From positions 1 to 11,791 of the forward strand of contig CALMQK010000061.1 in the NCBI GenBank assembly GCA_937872085.1: DNA of 11,791 nt. The letters run 5' to 3'. Shown in pieces: positions 1-6,011 of the stretch. The notes beneath the pieces were generated by a model. That model worked only from the letters and a program-made list of their open reading frames with translations, was not told the DNA's origin and did not search any database. The translations under genes and the position numbers were made by a program. Source of the DNA: an uncultured euryarchaeote. GTDB taxonomy: Archaea > Thermoplasmatota > Thermoplasmata > UBA10834. Each line of letters starts with the position of its first letter. Positions within the stretch are counted from its first letter, which is position 1.

Positions 1-1
1 C

Positions 2-202
2 AACTCTACAAGGCGTGCGAGCGACATACCCGCGATGTACAACGTAACCGGAGGAATCACTGCCGTGACCGCCTACAACCCGGCCACGGGTAAGTACAAC
101 ACCTACGTGGTCGGCGTACCCCCGACGGACTTCAAGGTGGTACCCGGGCAAGCATACTGGCTATGGTGCGTTTCGAGTGGCGTGTTGAGCTACTACCCGT
201 AA
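2..202 (+). CDS. C-terminal end of a probable secreted or surface protein (5' partial)
   Basis: An open frame enters from the left edge and stops with TAA at 200-202, giving 66 residues. The fragment is rich in Tyr, Thr, Val and Gly and poor in charged residues. It ends with a PGQAYWLWCVSSGVLSYYP tail. Aromatic YW-plus-YYP endings of this kind occur, as far as I recall, at the C-termini of repeated beta-domain or PKD-like extracellular proteins of Thermoplasmata; that is family memory and not a computed match. No membrane anchor or sorting signal is visible in the fragment. The function cannot be assigned without the missing N-terminal part. The next gene starts 188 bases downstream behind its own TATA-like box, so this gene appears to be a separate unit. 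Confidence 0.6.
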   Translation, partial: NSTRRASDIPAMYNVTGGITAVTAYNPATGKYNTYVVGVPPTDFKVVPGQAYWLWCVSSGVLSYYP

Positions 203-353
203 ACCGACGGGAGCGAGGAGCACCAGCGAAACATGCCATCTCGTCCCAGCATGAATGGTGGCTCTCGGACAAGATCGGGAGGGATTATGCCCGCCTTCCA
301 TCGCATCGCCTTCCTGGTTCAAAACGATGGTTCGTTGACACCACAGGTGAACA

Positions 354-364
354 TTTCTAATATA
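354..364 (+). promoter_or_regulatory. TATA-like box for the GNAT gene
   Basis: The AT-rich stretch TTTCTAATATA is centred about 31 bases upstream of the ATG at 391. The following 25 bases (365-390) contain no SD-like sequence. With the usual archaeal spacing of about 26 bases from TATA centre to transcription start, transcription would begin within a few bases of the ATG, giving a leaderless or nearly leaderless mRNA. The rest of the gap from 203 to 353 is GC-richer and I see no gene or RNA in it. Confidence 0.45.
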
Positions 365-390
365 GTCCGAAACACATCAATCAATCGACA

Positions 391-870
391 ATGGAAGACG
401 TCCGACTCGAGCCGATGAATGAATGCGAGTACTCCAACTTCATCCAAAGAGAGATAAGTGATTATGCCTCGGAGAATGTCGCTGCAGGACGATGGCTCCA
501 AGACGAGGCAATGGCGCAATCGAGGAAGACTCACGAGAGTCTCCTGCCAAGCGGTCGTGAAACGGTCAACCAGTACTTCTTCATCGTCAGAGAGGAAGGC
601 ACCGGCAAGGAAGTCGGGGCGATTTGGCTCGCGATCATCGAACAAACCATGGAGAAGGAAGCGTTCGTGTACTACATCGAGATGCTCGAAGGGTCCAGGG
701 GCAAGGGCTTCGGCGGTCTGACCCTGATGGCCGTCGAGAAGAAAGCAAGAGAGCTCGGAGCCTCGAAGATATCGTTGCACGCGTTCTGGCACAACCAGCG
801 CGCCATATCCCTCTACAAGAGAGTCGGATATGCAGTGACGAGCGTAAACATGTCAAAGAGAATCAGGTAG
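391..870 (+). CDS. GNAT-family N-acetyltransferase
   Basis: This 159-residue protein is a single GNAT domain, the usual length for the family, which moves an acetyl group from acetyl-CoA to an amine. Motif A, the pyrophosphate-binding loop of acetyl-CoA, is visible as RGKGFGG at residues 103-109, followed by the helix GLTLMAVEKKARELGA. Motif B follows as ISLHAFWHNQRAISLYKRVGY (residues 127-147), with the typical N-x-x-A-x-x-L-Y-x-x-x-G-Y pattern. The acceptor substrate cannot be told from sequence; small molecules, antibiotics or protein N-termini are all possible. I chose the ATG at 391 because a TATA-like box lies about 31 bases upstream and the N-terminal strand would be lost with a later start. 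It is followed 13 bases later by a small membrane protein with its own SD, so the two are probably co-transcribed. Confidence 0.85.
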   Translation: MEDVRLEPMNECEYSNFIQREISDYASENVAAGRWLQDEAMAQSRKTHESLLPSGRETVNQYFFIVREEGTGKEVGAIWLAIIEQTMEKEAFVYYIEMLEGSRGKGFGGLTLMAVEKKARELGASKISLHAFWHNQRAISLYKRVGYAVTSVNMSKRIR

Positions 871-883
871 ATCGAGGTGTTCA

Positions 884-1135
884 ATGGGAAACAGCATGGG
901 CAGGAGGAGGACCGGGACCGATGACTGGGTAGAAGACTGGCCTTGGTTCGGCGGCAGGCCTGGAAAGAAGGCGGGCAAGTGGTTCGCGCTCTACGTCGTG
1001 CTGCTGGTGACCTTCGTGCTCCTCATATTCTACGCGCTCTACACGCTGCAGATCTGCGCCGCGATCGTGTTGATCTTCATCTGCGCCGCTGTCGCGGCGT
1101 TGCCTAGTCTCTTCATGATCGGTTCTAGGATCTAG
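884..1135 (+). CDS. Small two-helix membrane protein, unknown function
   Basis: This 83-residue protein has a cytoplasm-like, charged and Trp-rich N-terminus (residues 1-32, with DDWVEDWPWF) and two predicted transmembrane helices, about residues 33-55 and 57-79, joined by a very short turn. The C-terminus is only a few residues beyond the second helix. The start at 884 is supported by GAGGTG at 874-879, four bases upstream. I do not recognise a family. It lies 13 bases after the acetyltransferase gene, suggesting one transcript. Its TAG stop (1133-1135) overlaps the TAG stop of the convergent transporter gene (1132-1134 on the other strand), so the two genes share the bases CTAG. Confidence 0.65.
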   Translation: MGNSMGRRRTGTDDWVEDWPWFGGRPGKKAGKWFALYVVLLVTFVLLIFYALYTLQICAAIVLIFICAAVAALPSLFMIGSRI

Positions 1136-2037
1136 CTTTTCGACTGGACTCCTCTCGATAGGACCACGTACAATCCGCCTACAACGAGAACCCCACCGAC
1201 AATGATCCAGAGACCTGGGACCTCTTGTGGCAACAAGAAATAGGCTAAGATCGACGCTCCTACCGGCTCACCGAGAACGCCCGTGGCGACGATGTGTGCC
1301 GGGAGCTTCTTGAGGGCATAGTTGAACATCGTGTGCCCTCCGATCGTAGGTATTATCGCCATCAGAAGGAACAATGTGAGCTCACGGGTGCTGGTGACAA
1401 CGACCGTGTTGCCCAGAATGGCTGCCGATACCAGGAGAAGAAGCGCTGACAGTCCGTAGACCGAGAATGCGTACGGAGTGAGAGCGATGGACTTCCTCGC
1501 GACTCTTCCGGAAAGGAAGTATATCCCCGCACATAGCCCTCCGATGAAAGCGAGGAGGTCGCCGAGCAGCTTGCCGCCTCCCGCGGAATAGTCGCTAATC
1601 GATATGAGGACGACTCCCGAGAATGCGACAGCGATTCCAACCGCTGCCATCTTCTTGACGCGCTCCTTCAGCACGAAGTGGGACACGCCCGCGACGAAGA
1701 TTGGATGCGATGTGACGAGAATGACCGAAGTCGCCACCAGGGTGAGAGTCAGCGAGGTTATCCAGAGCCCGAAATGGAACGCCAAGGCGACGCCGCTCAG
1801 CACGATCAGCAAGACCTCTTTCCTGTCGAACGACCTCAGCGCGGAGAATCCTCCGGTGAACACCATGACGGGCAGGAGCATGGCGCATGTGAGAGCGAGC
1901 CTGTACCCGGCTATGATGAAGGGCGGGCTGTCGCTCCATTTGGTGAATATGGACGCGAAAGAGATGGAAACCATCGCTATAGCTATGGCAGAATATGCTC
2001 TCGAATTCGCGCTCATCGCCTTCACGAAGCTCACCAC
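1132..2037 (-). CDS. EamA/DMT-superfamily transporter (10 membrane segments)
   Basis: This 301-residue protein has the two tandem five-helix EamA repeats of the drug/metabolite transporter superfamily, roughly residues 15-147 and 157-294. The ends of the repeats show family-typical segments: SVILVTSHPIFVAGVSHFVL before ERV (residues 104-126) and ATGVLGEPVGASILAYFLL (251-269). Members export amino acids and other small metabolites; the substrate here is not shown by sequence. The gene starts 21 bases after the HTH-ACT regulator stop, on the same strand, so the two probably form one transcript. The longest start is GTG at 2037, with a second GTG at 2034 and an ATG at 2016; none has a convincing SD, and MSANSRAYS from 2016 is a plausible alternative. 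An in-frame TGA upstream prevents a longer protein. Its role as an aromatic amino acid exporter is only a context guess. Confidence 0.85.
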   Translation of the reverse strand: MVSFVKAMSANSRAYSAIAIAMVSISFASIFTKWSDSPPFIIAGYRLALTCAMLLPVMVFTGGFSALRSFDRKEVLLIVLSGVALAFHFGLWITSLTLTLVATSVILVTSHPIFVAGVSHFVLKERVKKMAAVGIAVAFSGVVLISISDYSAGGGKLLGDLLAFIGGLCAGIYFLSGRVARKSIALTPYAFSVYGLSALLLLVSAAILGNTVVVTSTRELTLFLLMAIIPTIGGHTMFNYALKKLPAHIVATGVLGEPVGASILAYFLLPQEVPGLWIIVGGVLVVGGLYVVLSRGVQSKS

Positions 2038-2058
2038 AATGGCGTCATGGTGTCATGA

Positions 2059-2577
2059 TCAGTAGATCGTTACGCCTTTGACGCCCTTCGCCTGTCGGAT
2101 GGTCGGTATCAACTCGGCTGGGACCTGGCTCTCCGTGACGATGAACAGCTTGGGCTCCTCCGAGGTCATCGGGTCGTCCACGATGGCTTGCCGAATGCTT
2201 ATCCCGCCCTTCTGGAGGATGTCGGCCACGGCGGCTATGATTCCCGGCTCATGAGCATTCATCGGGGTAATCTCGATGGCACTCCAGCCCATCGCCGATG
2301 CAGCATTCTTGAGGTGGTTGGTGGGCAACAACTGGGAGAAGAACTTGAGGAGAGTTGGATCCCCTTTGACGGTTTGGATAGTGGACTTCACGACCCTCCT
2401 GTCGACTCCTGCGGCCCGGGCCAGCGCGGAGTCGGCGATCTGGACGTCGCCGCACATCACCTGGTCCCTCTCAATCCTGAGTCCATATTTGAGCAGGTAC
2501 CTTGCCACCTTGGCCTGGGACGGATACTTCTCAAAGTAGTTCGATATCTTGTCCCACATAACTCTCGATGAATACAT
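2059..2577 (-). CDS. HTH-ACT domain protein, predicted regulator of amino acid metabolism (COG2150-like)
   Basis: This 172-residue protein has two parts. Residues about 20-72 are helical and contain a likely helix-turn-helix, DSALARAAGVDRRVVKSTIQ (49-68). Residues about 98-172 form an ACT domain, with the ligand-site glycine region AHEPGIIAAVADILQKGGIS (108-127) and a final strand GVKGVTIY. This layout matches an archaeal family annotated as predicted amino acid metabolism regulators with an ACT domain; to my knowledge it lacks a well-studied member. ACT domains commonly bind amino acids. The gene is divergent from the aromatic operon across only 130 bases and precedes the EamA transporter. 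Two starts are possible: ATG 2577 or ATG 2559 (residue 7, MWDKISNYF). A TATA-like box at 2591-2600 places transcription near 2570, which slightly favours 2559. Confidence 0.8.
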   Translation of the reverse strand: MYSSRVMWDKISNYFEKYPSQAKVARYLLKYGLRIERDQVMCGDVQIADSALARAAGVDRRVVKSTIQTVKGDPTLLKFFSQLLPTNHLKNAASAMGWSAIEITPMNAHEPGIIAAVADILQKGGISIRQAIVDDPMTSEEPKLFIVTESQVPAELIPTIRQAKGVKGVTIY

Positions 2578-2590
2578 ATGTACAGTAATA

Positions 2591-2600
2591 GATTAATATT
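2591..2600 (-). promoter_or_regulatory. TATA-like box for the HTH-ACT/EamA unit
   Basis: Read on the minus strand this is AATATTAATC, the most AT-rich stretch between the divergent genes. With archaeal spacing of about 26 bases, transcription would start near 2570. That lies inside the longer version of the reading frame and just upstream of the ATG at 2559, which would give a leader of about ten bases. Assignment rests on base composition and spacing only. Confidence 0.4.
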
Positions 2601-2622
2601 GCGACCATTGTACGCGTTCGCA
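2600..2622. promoter_or_regulatory. Candidate operator: inverted repeat between divergent promoters
   Basis: TGCGA at 2600-2604 and TCGCA at 2618-2622 form a perfect 5-base inverted repeat with an 18-base centre-to-centre spacing. It lies between the leftward TATA-like box (2591-2600) and the rightward one (2643-2650). A dimeric HTH protein bound here could affect both promoters. Arms this short occur by chance, so this is a weak candidate. Confidence 0.2.
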
Positions 2623-2642
2623 CGGCAATCTGGCAGCAACGG

Positions 2643-2650
2643 ATTTATAT
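2643..2650 (+). promoter_or_regulatory. TATA box for the aromatic amino acid operon
   Basis: ATTTATAT is a good match to the archaeal TATA box, preceded by the purine-containing stretch AACGG that could act as a TFB-recognition element. Transcription would start near 2672-2674, leaving a leader of about 35 bases before the ATG at 2708. The leader ends in the SD AGGTGA at 2698-2703. No other promoter-like AT-rich stretch is apparent in the following 9 kb, consistent with one long transcript. Confidence 0.55.
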
Positions 2651-2707
2651 GTCCAGTGCCTTTGGCAGATACATTGACAAAGATTAGCACGGCGCATAGG
2701 TGATAGC

Positions 2708-3493
2708 ATGGTAGGGAAAACGATCAGGCTTAGGCGGATCTTCGACCAGAAGAGCGAGAAGACCGTCATAGTCCCCATGGACCACGGGATATCAATGGGC
2801 CCGGTCAAGGGGATAGCTGATATCAGGAGCACCATCGACAAGATCGCGGCAGGCGGCGCCTCCGCGATAGTGATCCACAAGGGCCTGGTCCCCTATTCAG
2901 GCCCATCCGTGGGCAGCAAGCTGGGGCTCATCGTCCACATCTCGGCCAGCACCTCGCTCTCCGCGGACAAGAACTACAAGAGGCTCGTTGCGGGCGTCGG
3001 GGACGTCGCAGCTCTTGGAGCAGATGCCGTCTCGATCCACTGCAACATCGGTGGTGGCAAGGAAGACGAGATGATCGCGGATTTCGGCATGGTGGCAGAC
3101 GAATGCCGAGCCTTCGGCCTCCCGTTGCTGGCCATGTGCTACCCTCGAGGCCCGAACGTCAAGGACGAATTCGCCGTCGAACCTGTCGCACACTGCGCCA
3201 GGCTGGCAGCTGAGCTCGGTGCGGATGTCGTCAAGACGAACTACACCGGTTCCGTGGAGTCCTTCAAGCAAGTGGTCAAAGGCACACCGGTTCCAGTCGT
3301 CATAGCCGGCGGGCCGAAGATCGACTCGGACACGGCCCTGTTGGCGATGATAAGCGAAGCCATGGAGGCCGGAGCGAAGGGCGTCTCCATCGGTCGAAAC
3401 GTTTTCCAGCACGATGACGTTACTGGCATCACAAGGGCCATCGGACGTGTCGTTTTCGAAGGTATGCGGCCAGAGGAAGCTTACAGGCGGTGA
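2708..3493 (+). CDS. aroA': 2-amino-3,7-dideoxy-D-threo-hept-6-ulosonate synthase (ADH synthase)
   Basis: This 261-residue protein belongs to the archaeal class I aldolase-like family (COG1830). It catalyses the first committed step of the archaeal aromatic pathway, joining aspartate semialdehyde with a 6-deoxy-5-ketofructose phosphate-derived unit to make ADH. Visible active-site features are D25 in VPMDHG, Y145 in AMCYPRG and the Schiff-base lysine K176 in DVVKTNYTGS. These sit at a constant offset of 8 from the residues I recall for the Methanocaldococcus enzyme (Asp33, Tyr153, Lys184). A phosphate-binding region IAGGPK (199-204) and GVSIGRNVF (225-233) follow. A plain fructose-bisphosphate aldolase of the same fold is the main alternative, but the next gene, DHQ synthase II, uses ADH and settles the assignment. 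The start at ATG 2708 has AGGTGA four bases upstream. It is the first gene of the operon. Confidence 0.93.
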   Translation: MVGKTIRLRRIFDQKSEKTVIVPMDHGISMGPVKGIADIRSTIDKIAAGGASAIVIHKGLVPYSGPSVGSKLGLIVHISASTSLSADKNYKRLVAGVGDVAALGADAVSIHCNIGGGKEDEMIADFGMVADECRAFGLPLLAMCYPRGPNVKDEFAVEPVAHCARLAAELGADVVKTNYTGSVESFKQVVKGTPVPVVIAGGPKIDSDTALLAMISEAMEAGAKGVSIGRNVFQHDDVTGITRAIGRVVFEGMRPEEAYRR

Positions 3494-3495
3494 GG
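3489..3495 (+). promoter_or_regulatory. SD deciding the TTG start of DHQ synthase II
   Basis: GGTGAGG overlaps the TGA stop (3491-3493) of the ADH synthase gene and lies two to four bases before TTG 3498. It is the only strong SD near the start of the conserved protein. It supports a TTG start over the in-frame ATG at 3414, which lies deep inside the upstream gene. Confidence 0.6.
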
Positions 3496-3497
3496 TC

Positions 3498-4529
3498 TTG
3501 AGGGACCGCCAGATCTGGGTTGGCGCCGTCTTCCAGCCCAGTAGTGAGAACAGGAAGAGGATTGTACTTTCCGCTATAGAGAACGGCTTCGACACGGTCG
3601 TGCTCGACAGCAGGGATTCGGATTTCGCCCGTCTTGGCAGGTTTCGGGCTATCATCCTCAAGGATGGCAAGTTCATCGAGGAAGGCAAGACGATAGGTGC
3701 ATTGCTGGAGCTGAAGGGAAAGGAGGACGAGCTCAAAGCGAAGAAGCTGGCCGACAGGACGGGCACCGTCGTGATATCGGCAAGGAACTGGAAGGTCATC
3801 CCGCTCGAGAACCTGATCGTTCATTTCCAGGGCTCTGGTTCCAAGCTCCTGATGCTCGCCCGGACCGCGGAGGAGGCGAAGCTCTTCTTCGAGACGATGG
3901 AAAGAGGAGCGGATGGAGTGCTCTTCGTTCCTCAGAAGATCGAGGAGCTTGCCAAGCTGCGGAAGATCGTCCTTGAGAGATCGCCCAGGCTGGAGCTGAA
4001 GGAGGGGAAGATCACATCGCTGAGACAGCTTGGGCTAGGCGACAGGGTCTGCATCGACACTTGTTCCATGCTCTCCATCGGAGAGGGCATGCTGATTGGC
4101 AATCAATCCTCATGTCTGTTCTTCATCCACTCAGAGACTCTCGAGTCGGAGTACGCCGCCTCGAGGCCTTTCCGAGTGAACGCCGGCCCGGTCCATGCCT
4201 ACATACTGATGCCGGACGGAAGCACCAAGTACCTATCTGAGCTCATTGGCGGCGATGAATGCCTTGTAGTCGGGTGCAATGGCCAGACGAGACGGGTCGT
4301 GGTCGGAAGGACCAAGGTTGAGCGAAGGCCGCTCTTGCTCATCGAGGCGGAGGTCGAAGGCGAGAAGTACTCGACCATCGTTCAGAATGCGGAGACCATC
4401 AGAGTGTGCTCCAAGGGAGACGTAGTCTCCGTCTCCAAGCTGAAGATTGGCGATATGATCCTGCTTAAACCGGAACGCGGCGGAAGGCATTTCGGAATGT
4501 ACGTGAAGGAGAGCATAAGGGAGAAGTGA
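3498..4529 (+). CDS. aroB': 3-dehydroquinate synthase, type II (archaeal)
   Basis: This enzyme converts ADH to 3-dehydroquinate by NAD-dependent oxidative deamination and cyclisation, replacing bacterial AroB. From TTG 3498 the protein has 343 residues, close to the archaeal family length. Recognisable family blocks are the N-terminal IWVGAVF, GVLFVP after the alpha/beta half (140-145), GEGMLIGNQSSCLFFIHSE (195-213), and the highly characteristic RPFRVNAGPVHAYILMPDG (223-241) followed by KYLSEL and GDECLVV. The C-terminal region VGRTKVERRPLLLIEAE (269-285) is also typical. The frame is open back to an ATG at 3414, but those 28 codons overlap the ADH synthase gene and do not look like family sequence, while GGTGAGG sits just before TTG 3498. 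It begins 4 bases after the upstream stop and ends 3 bases before the next gene. Confidence 0.93.
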   Translation: MRDRQIWVGAVFQPSSENRKRIVLSAIENGFDTVVLDSRDSDFARLGRFRAIILKDGKFIEEGKTIGALLELKGKEDELKAKKLADRTGTVVISARNWKVIPLENLIVHFQGSGSKLLMLARTAEEAKLFFETMERGADGVLFVPQKIEELAKLRKIVLERSPRLELKEGKITSLRQLGLGDRVCIDTCSMLSIGEGMLIGNQSSCLFFIHSETLESEYAASRPFRVNAGPVHAYILMPDGSTKYLSELIGGDECLVVGCNGQTRRVVVGRTKVERRPLLLIEAEVEGEKYSTIVQNAETIRVCSKGDVVSVSKLKIGDMILLKPERGGRHFGMYVKESIREK

Positions 4530-4532
4530 ATC

Positions 4533-6011
4533 GTGCCACTCGTCGTGGCTTCCCTCGTCGAGGGGAGCATCTCAGGGGCTTCGGACTCGTCAAAGGCGGC
4601 CTTCAGGGCGGGCGCTGACCTGGTCGAGCTCAGGCTGGACCACCTAGAAGGATTCAACGTCGGGATGACCCGAGATGCGAGGAGGGAGATTCTCGGACCG
4701 ACCATCGCCACGCTCCGATCGAAAGGTCAGGGAGGGAGGTCCGGTCTTGCAGGCTCCAGGCGGGAGGACGCGTTGAAGGAGCTCCTCGAATCCGACTTCG
4801 AGTACGTGGATCTCGAGCTCGAAACCGACAGGTCCCTCCTCAGGAAGAACAGGGGCGCTGAATCGGAGACGCAGACGATCGTATCGAGTCATTTCCCCAG
4901 GCCAGTCCCGAGGGACGTCGTGGAGAAGAGGCTTGTCGAGGCGATGACTCTGGGAGACATCGCAAAGGTAGCGATGCCCTGCGAGAGCGCCCCTCAGGCG
5001 CTGGACCTGGCTCAGCTGGGCCTGAAGTTCTCACGGCTGAAGAAACGGTTCGTCATCATAGGCATGGGCCTCCAAGGGCAGCTGACCAGAGTGTTCGCCG
5101 ACCGGATGGGGTCCGAGCTCGTCTACGCTTGCCTCCCGGGGAAGGAAGCGGCTCCAGGGCAGATGGATGTCGAAGCCCAGACATCCATGTTGGAGGGGTC
5201 AAGGAAGGTCTTCGGACTCATCGGTCACCCAGTGTCGCATTCCGTTTCGAAGCCCATGCAGGAGGCTGCGTTGAAGCATCTCAGCCTCAGGGGCATGTAC
5301 TTGCCGCTCGACTTCCCGCCGAGGGAATTCGACGGGAACGCTCTTCGCGCGCTGAAGAACCTCGGTTTCAAAGGGCTCAACGTGACCATACCCCACAAGG
5401 GATCGGCTTTCAAGTTATGCGACAGGAACGGCGAATCTGCGACCGCCACCCGTGCTGTCAACACCATCAATTTCGTGGGAAAGACAGTTGTTGGAGAAAA
5501 CACCGATGTGATTGGGTTCTCACGATTGCTTGACGGAAAAACGACCATAACCCGAAACACGAATGCACTGCTCATCGGAGCGGGGGGTGCGGCGCGCGCG
5601 GTCGCCTATGTCCTATCGGAGCGGAAGGCTCGGCTGACGATCATCGACATCGAGAAAGGCAGGGCGGATGAGCTAGCCAAGACCTTTGGGGCGGTGTCCG
5701 TGTCTGTGAAGAAACTGTGGAAGTCGGACAGGTCCTTCGACCTGGTCGTGAACTGCACACCCGTCGGGATGAAAGGCATGGCCGGCACGCCCCTGAAGGC
5801 AGGGTTCGTCGGGCCTGGCTCGGTGTTCATCGACATCATATACAACCCACCTGTCACAAAGGCGATGGAAGTGGCCGCAAGCCGGGGCGGCAAAGCATAC
5901 GGAGGCCTCGAGATGCTGGTCCAGCAAGGGGCGGAATCCTTCCGCATTTGGACCGGATTGGAACCCGGTGTCGAAGCGATGAGAGCGGCCGCAGGGAGGG
6001 CCCTGCTATGA
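4533..6011 (+). CDS. aroDE: Fused 3-dehydroquinate dehydratase (type I) - shikimate dehydrogenase
   Basis: One 492-residue frame holds two enzymes catalysing consecutive steps, dehydroquinate to dehydroshikimate to shikimate. Residues 1-215 are a type I dehydratase: VELRLDHL (31-38), catalytic His H120 in SSHFPRP and Schiff-base lysine K145 in AKVAMP. Residues 225-492 are AroE: GLIGHPVSHSVSKPM (228-242), catalytic Lys K289 in NVTIPHK, D325 in GENTDVIGF, Rossmann loop GAGGAA (349-354) and the C-terminal GLEMLVQQGAESFRIWTG (458-475). The domain order equals that of the plant bifunctional enzyme. No stop or SD lies between domains. Two AroE oddities are described in the findings: no NRT cofactor motif and an altered shikimate-binding signature. 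The GTG start at 4533 has GAAGTGA just upstream, overlapping the previous stop. The end overlaps the next gene as ATGA. Confidence 0.93.
   Translation: MPLVVASLVEGSISGASDSSKAAFRAGADLVELRLDHLEGFNVGMTRDARREILGPTIATLRSKGQGGRSGLAGSRREDALKELLESDFEYVDLELETDRSLLRKNRGAESETQTIVSSHFPRPVPRDVVEKRLVEAMTLGDIAKVAMPCESAPQALDLAQLGLKFSRLKKRFVIIGMGLQGQLTRVFADRMGSELVYACLPGKEAAPGQMDVEAQTSMLEGSRKVFGLIGHPVSHSVSKPMQEAALKHLSLRGMYLPLDFPPREFDGNALRALKNLGFKGLNVTIPHKGSAFKLCDRNGESATATRAVNTINFVGKTVVGENTDVIGFSRLLDGKTTITRNTNALLIGAGGAARAVAYVLSERKARLTIIDIEKGRADELAKTFGAVSVSVKKLWKSDRSFDLVVNCTPVGMKGMAGTPLKAGFVGPGSVFIDIIYNPPVTKAMEVAASRGGKAYGGLEMLVQQGAESFRIWTGLEPGVEAMRAAAGRALL

Noticed and set aside
163..418. Two short plus-strand reading frames (163-360 and 233-418)
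   Set aside because: They overlap each other and the neighbouring genes, have no SD and show no recognisable protein pattern; the region looks like spacer plus the GNAT promoter.
1137..1140. Run of four T after the small membrane protein as a terminator
   Set aside because: Four T are too few and lie inside the convergent transporter gene; no hairpin is evident.
2041..2062. Small palindromes TCATGA and TGATCA and a repeated GTCATG between the HTH-ACT and EamA genes
   Set aside because: Each is only six bases, and they sit at the end of one gene and start of the next; chance is the simplest explanation.
1604..2065. 153-residue plus-strand frame opposite the EamA transporter
   Set aside because: It mirrors the transporter codons; the minus-strand protein has clear membrane helices and family motifs.
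3414..3497. ATG start at 3414 for DHQ synthase II
   Set aside because: The extra 28 codons lie within the end of ADH synthase, do not resemble the family, and have no SD; GGTGAGG before TTG 3498 gives a better start.
2897..3799. 300-residue minus-strand frame opposite ADH synthase and DHQ synthase II
   Set aside because: It spans two well-recognised genes and has no recognisable domain; long antisense frames are expected in GC-rich coding DNA.
5717..6007. Upstream extension of the shikimate kinase frame
   Set aside because: It is a low-complexity, Arg/Gly/His-rich reading of the AroE coding region in another frame; the family N-terminus begins at the ATG 6008.
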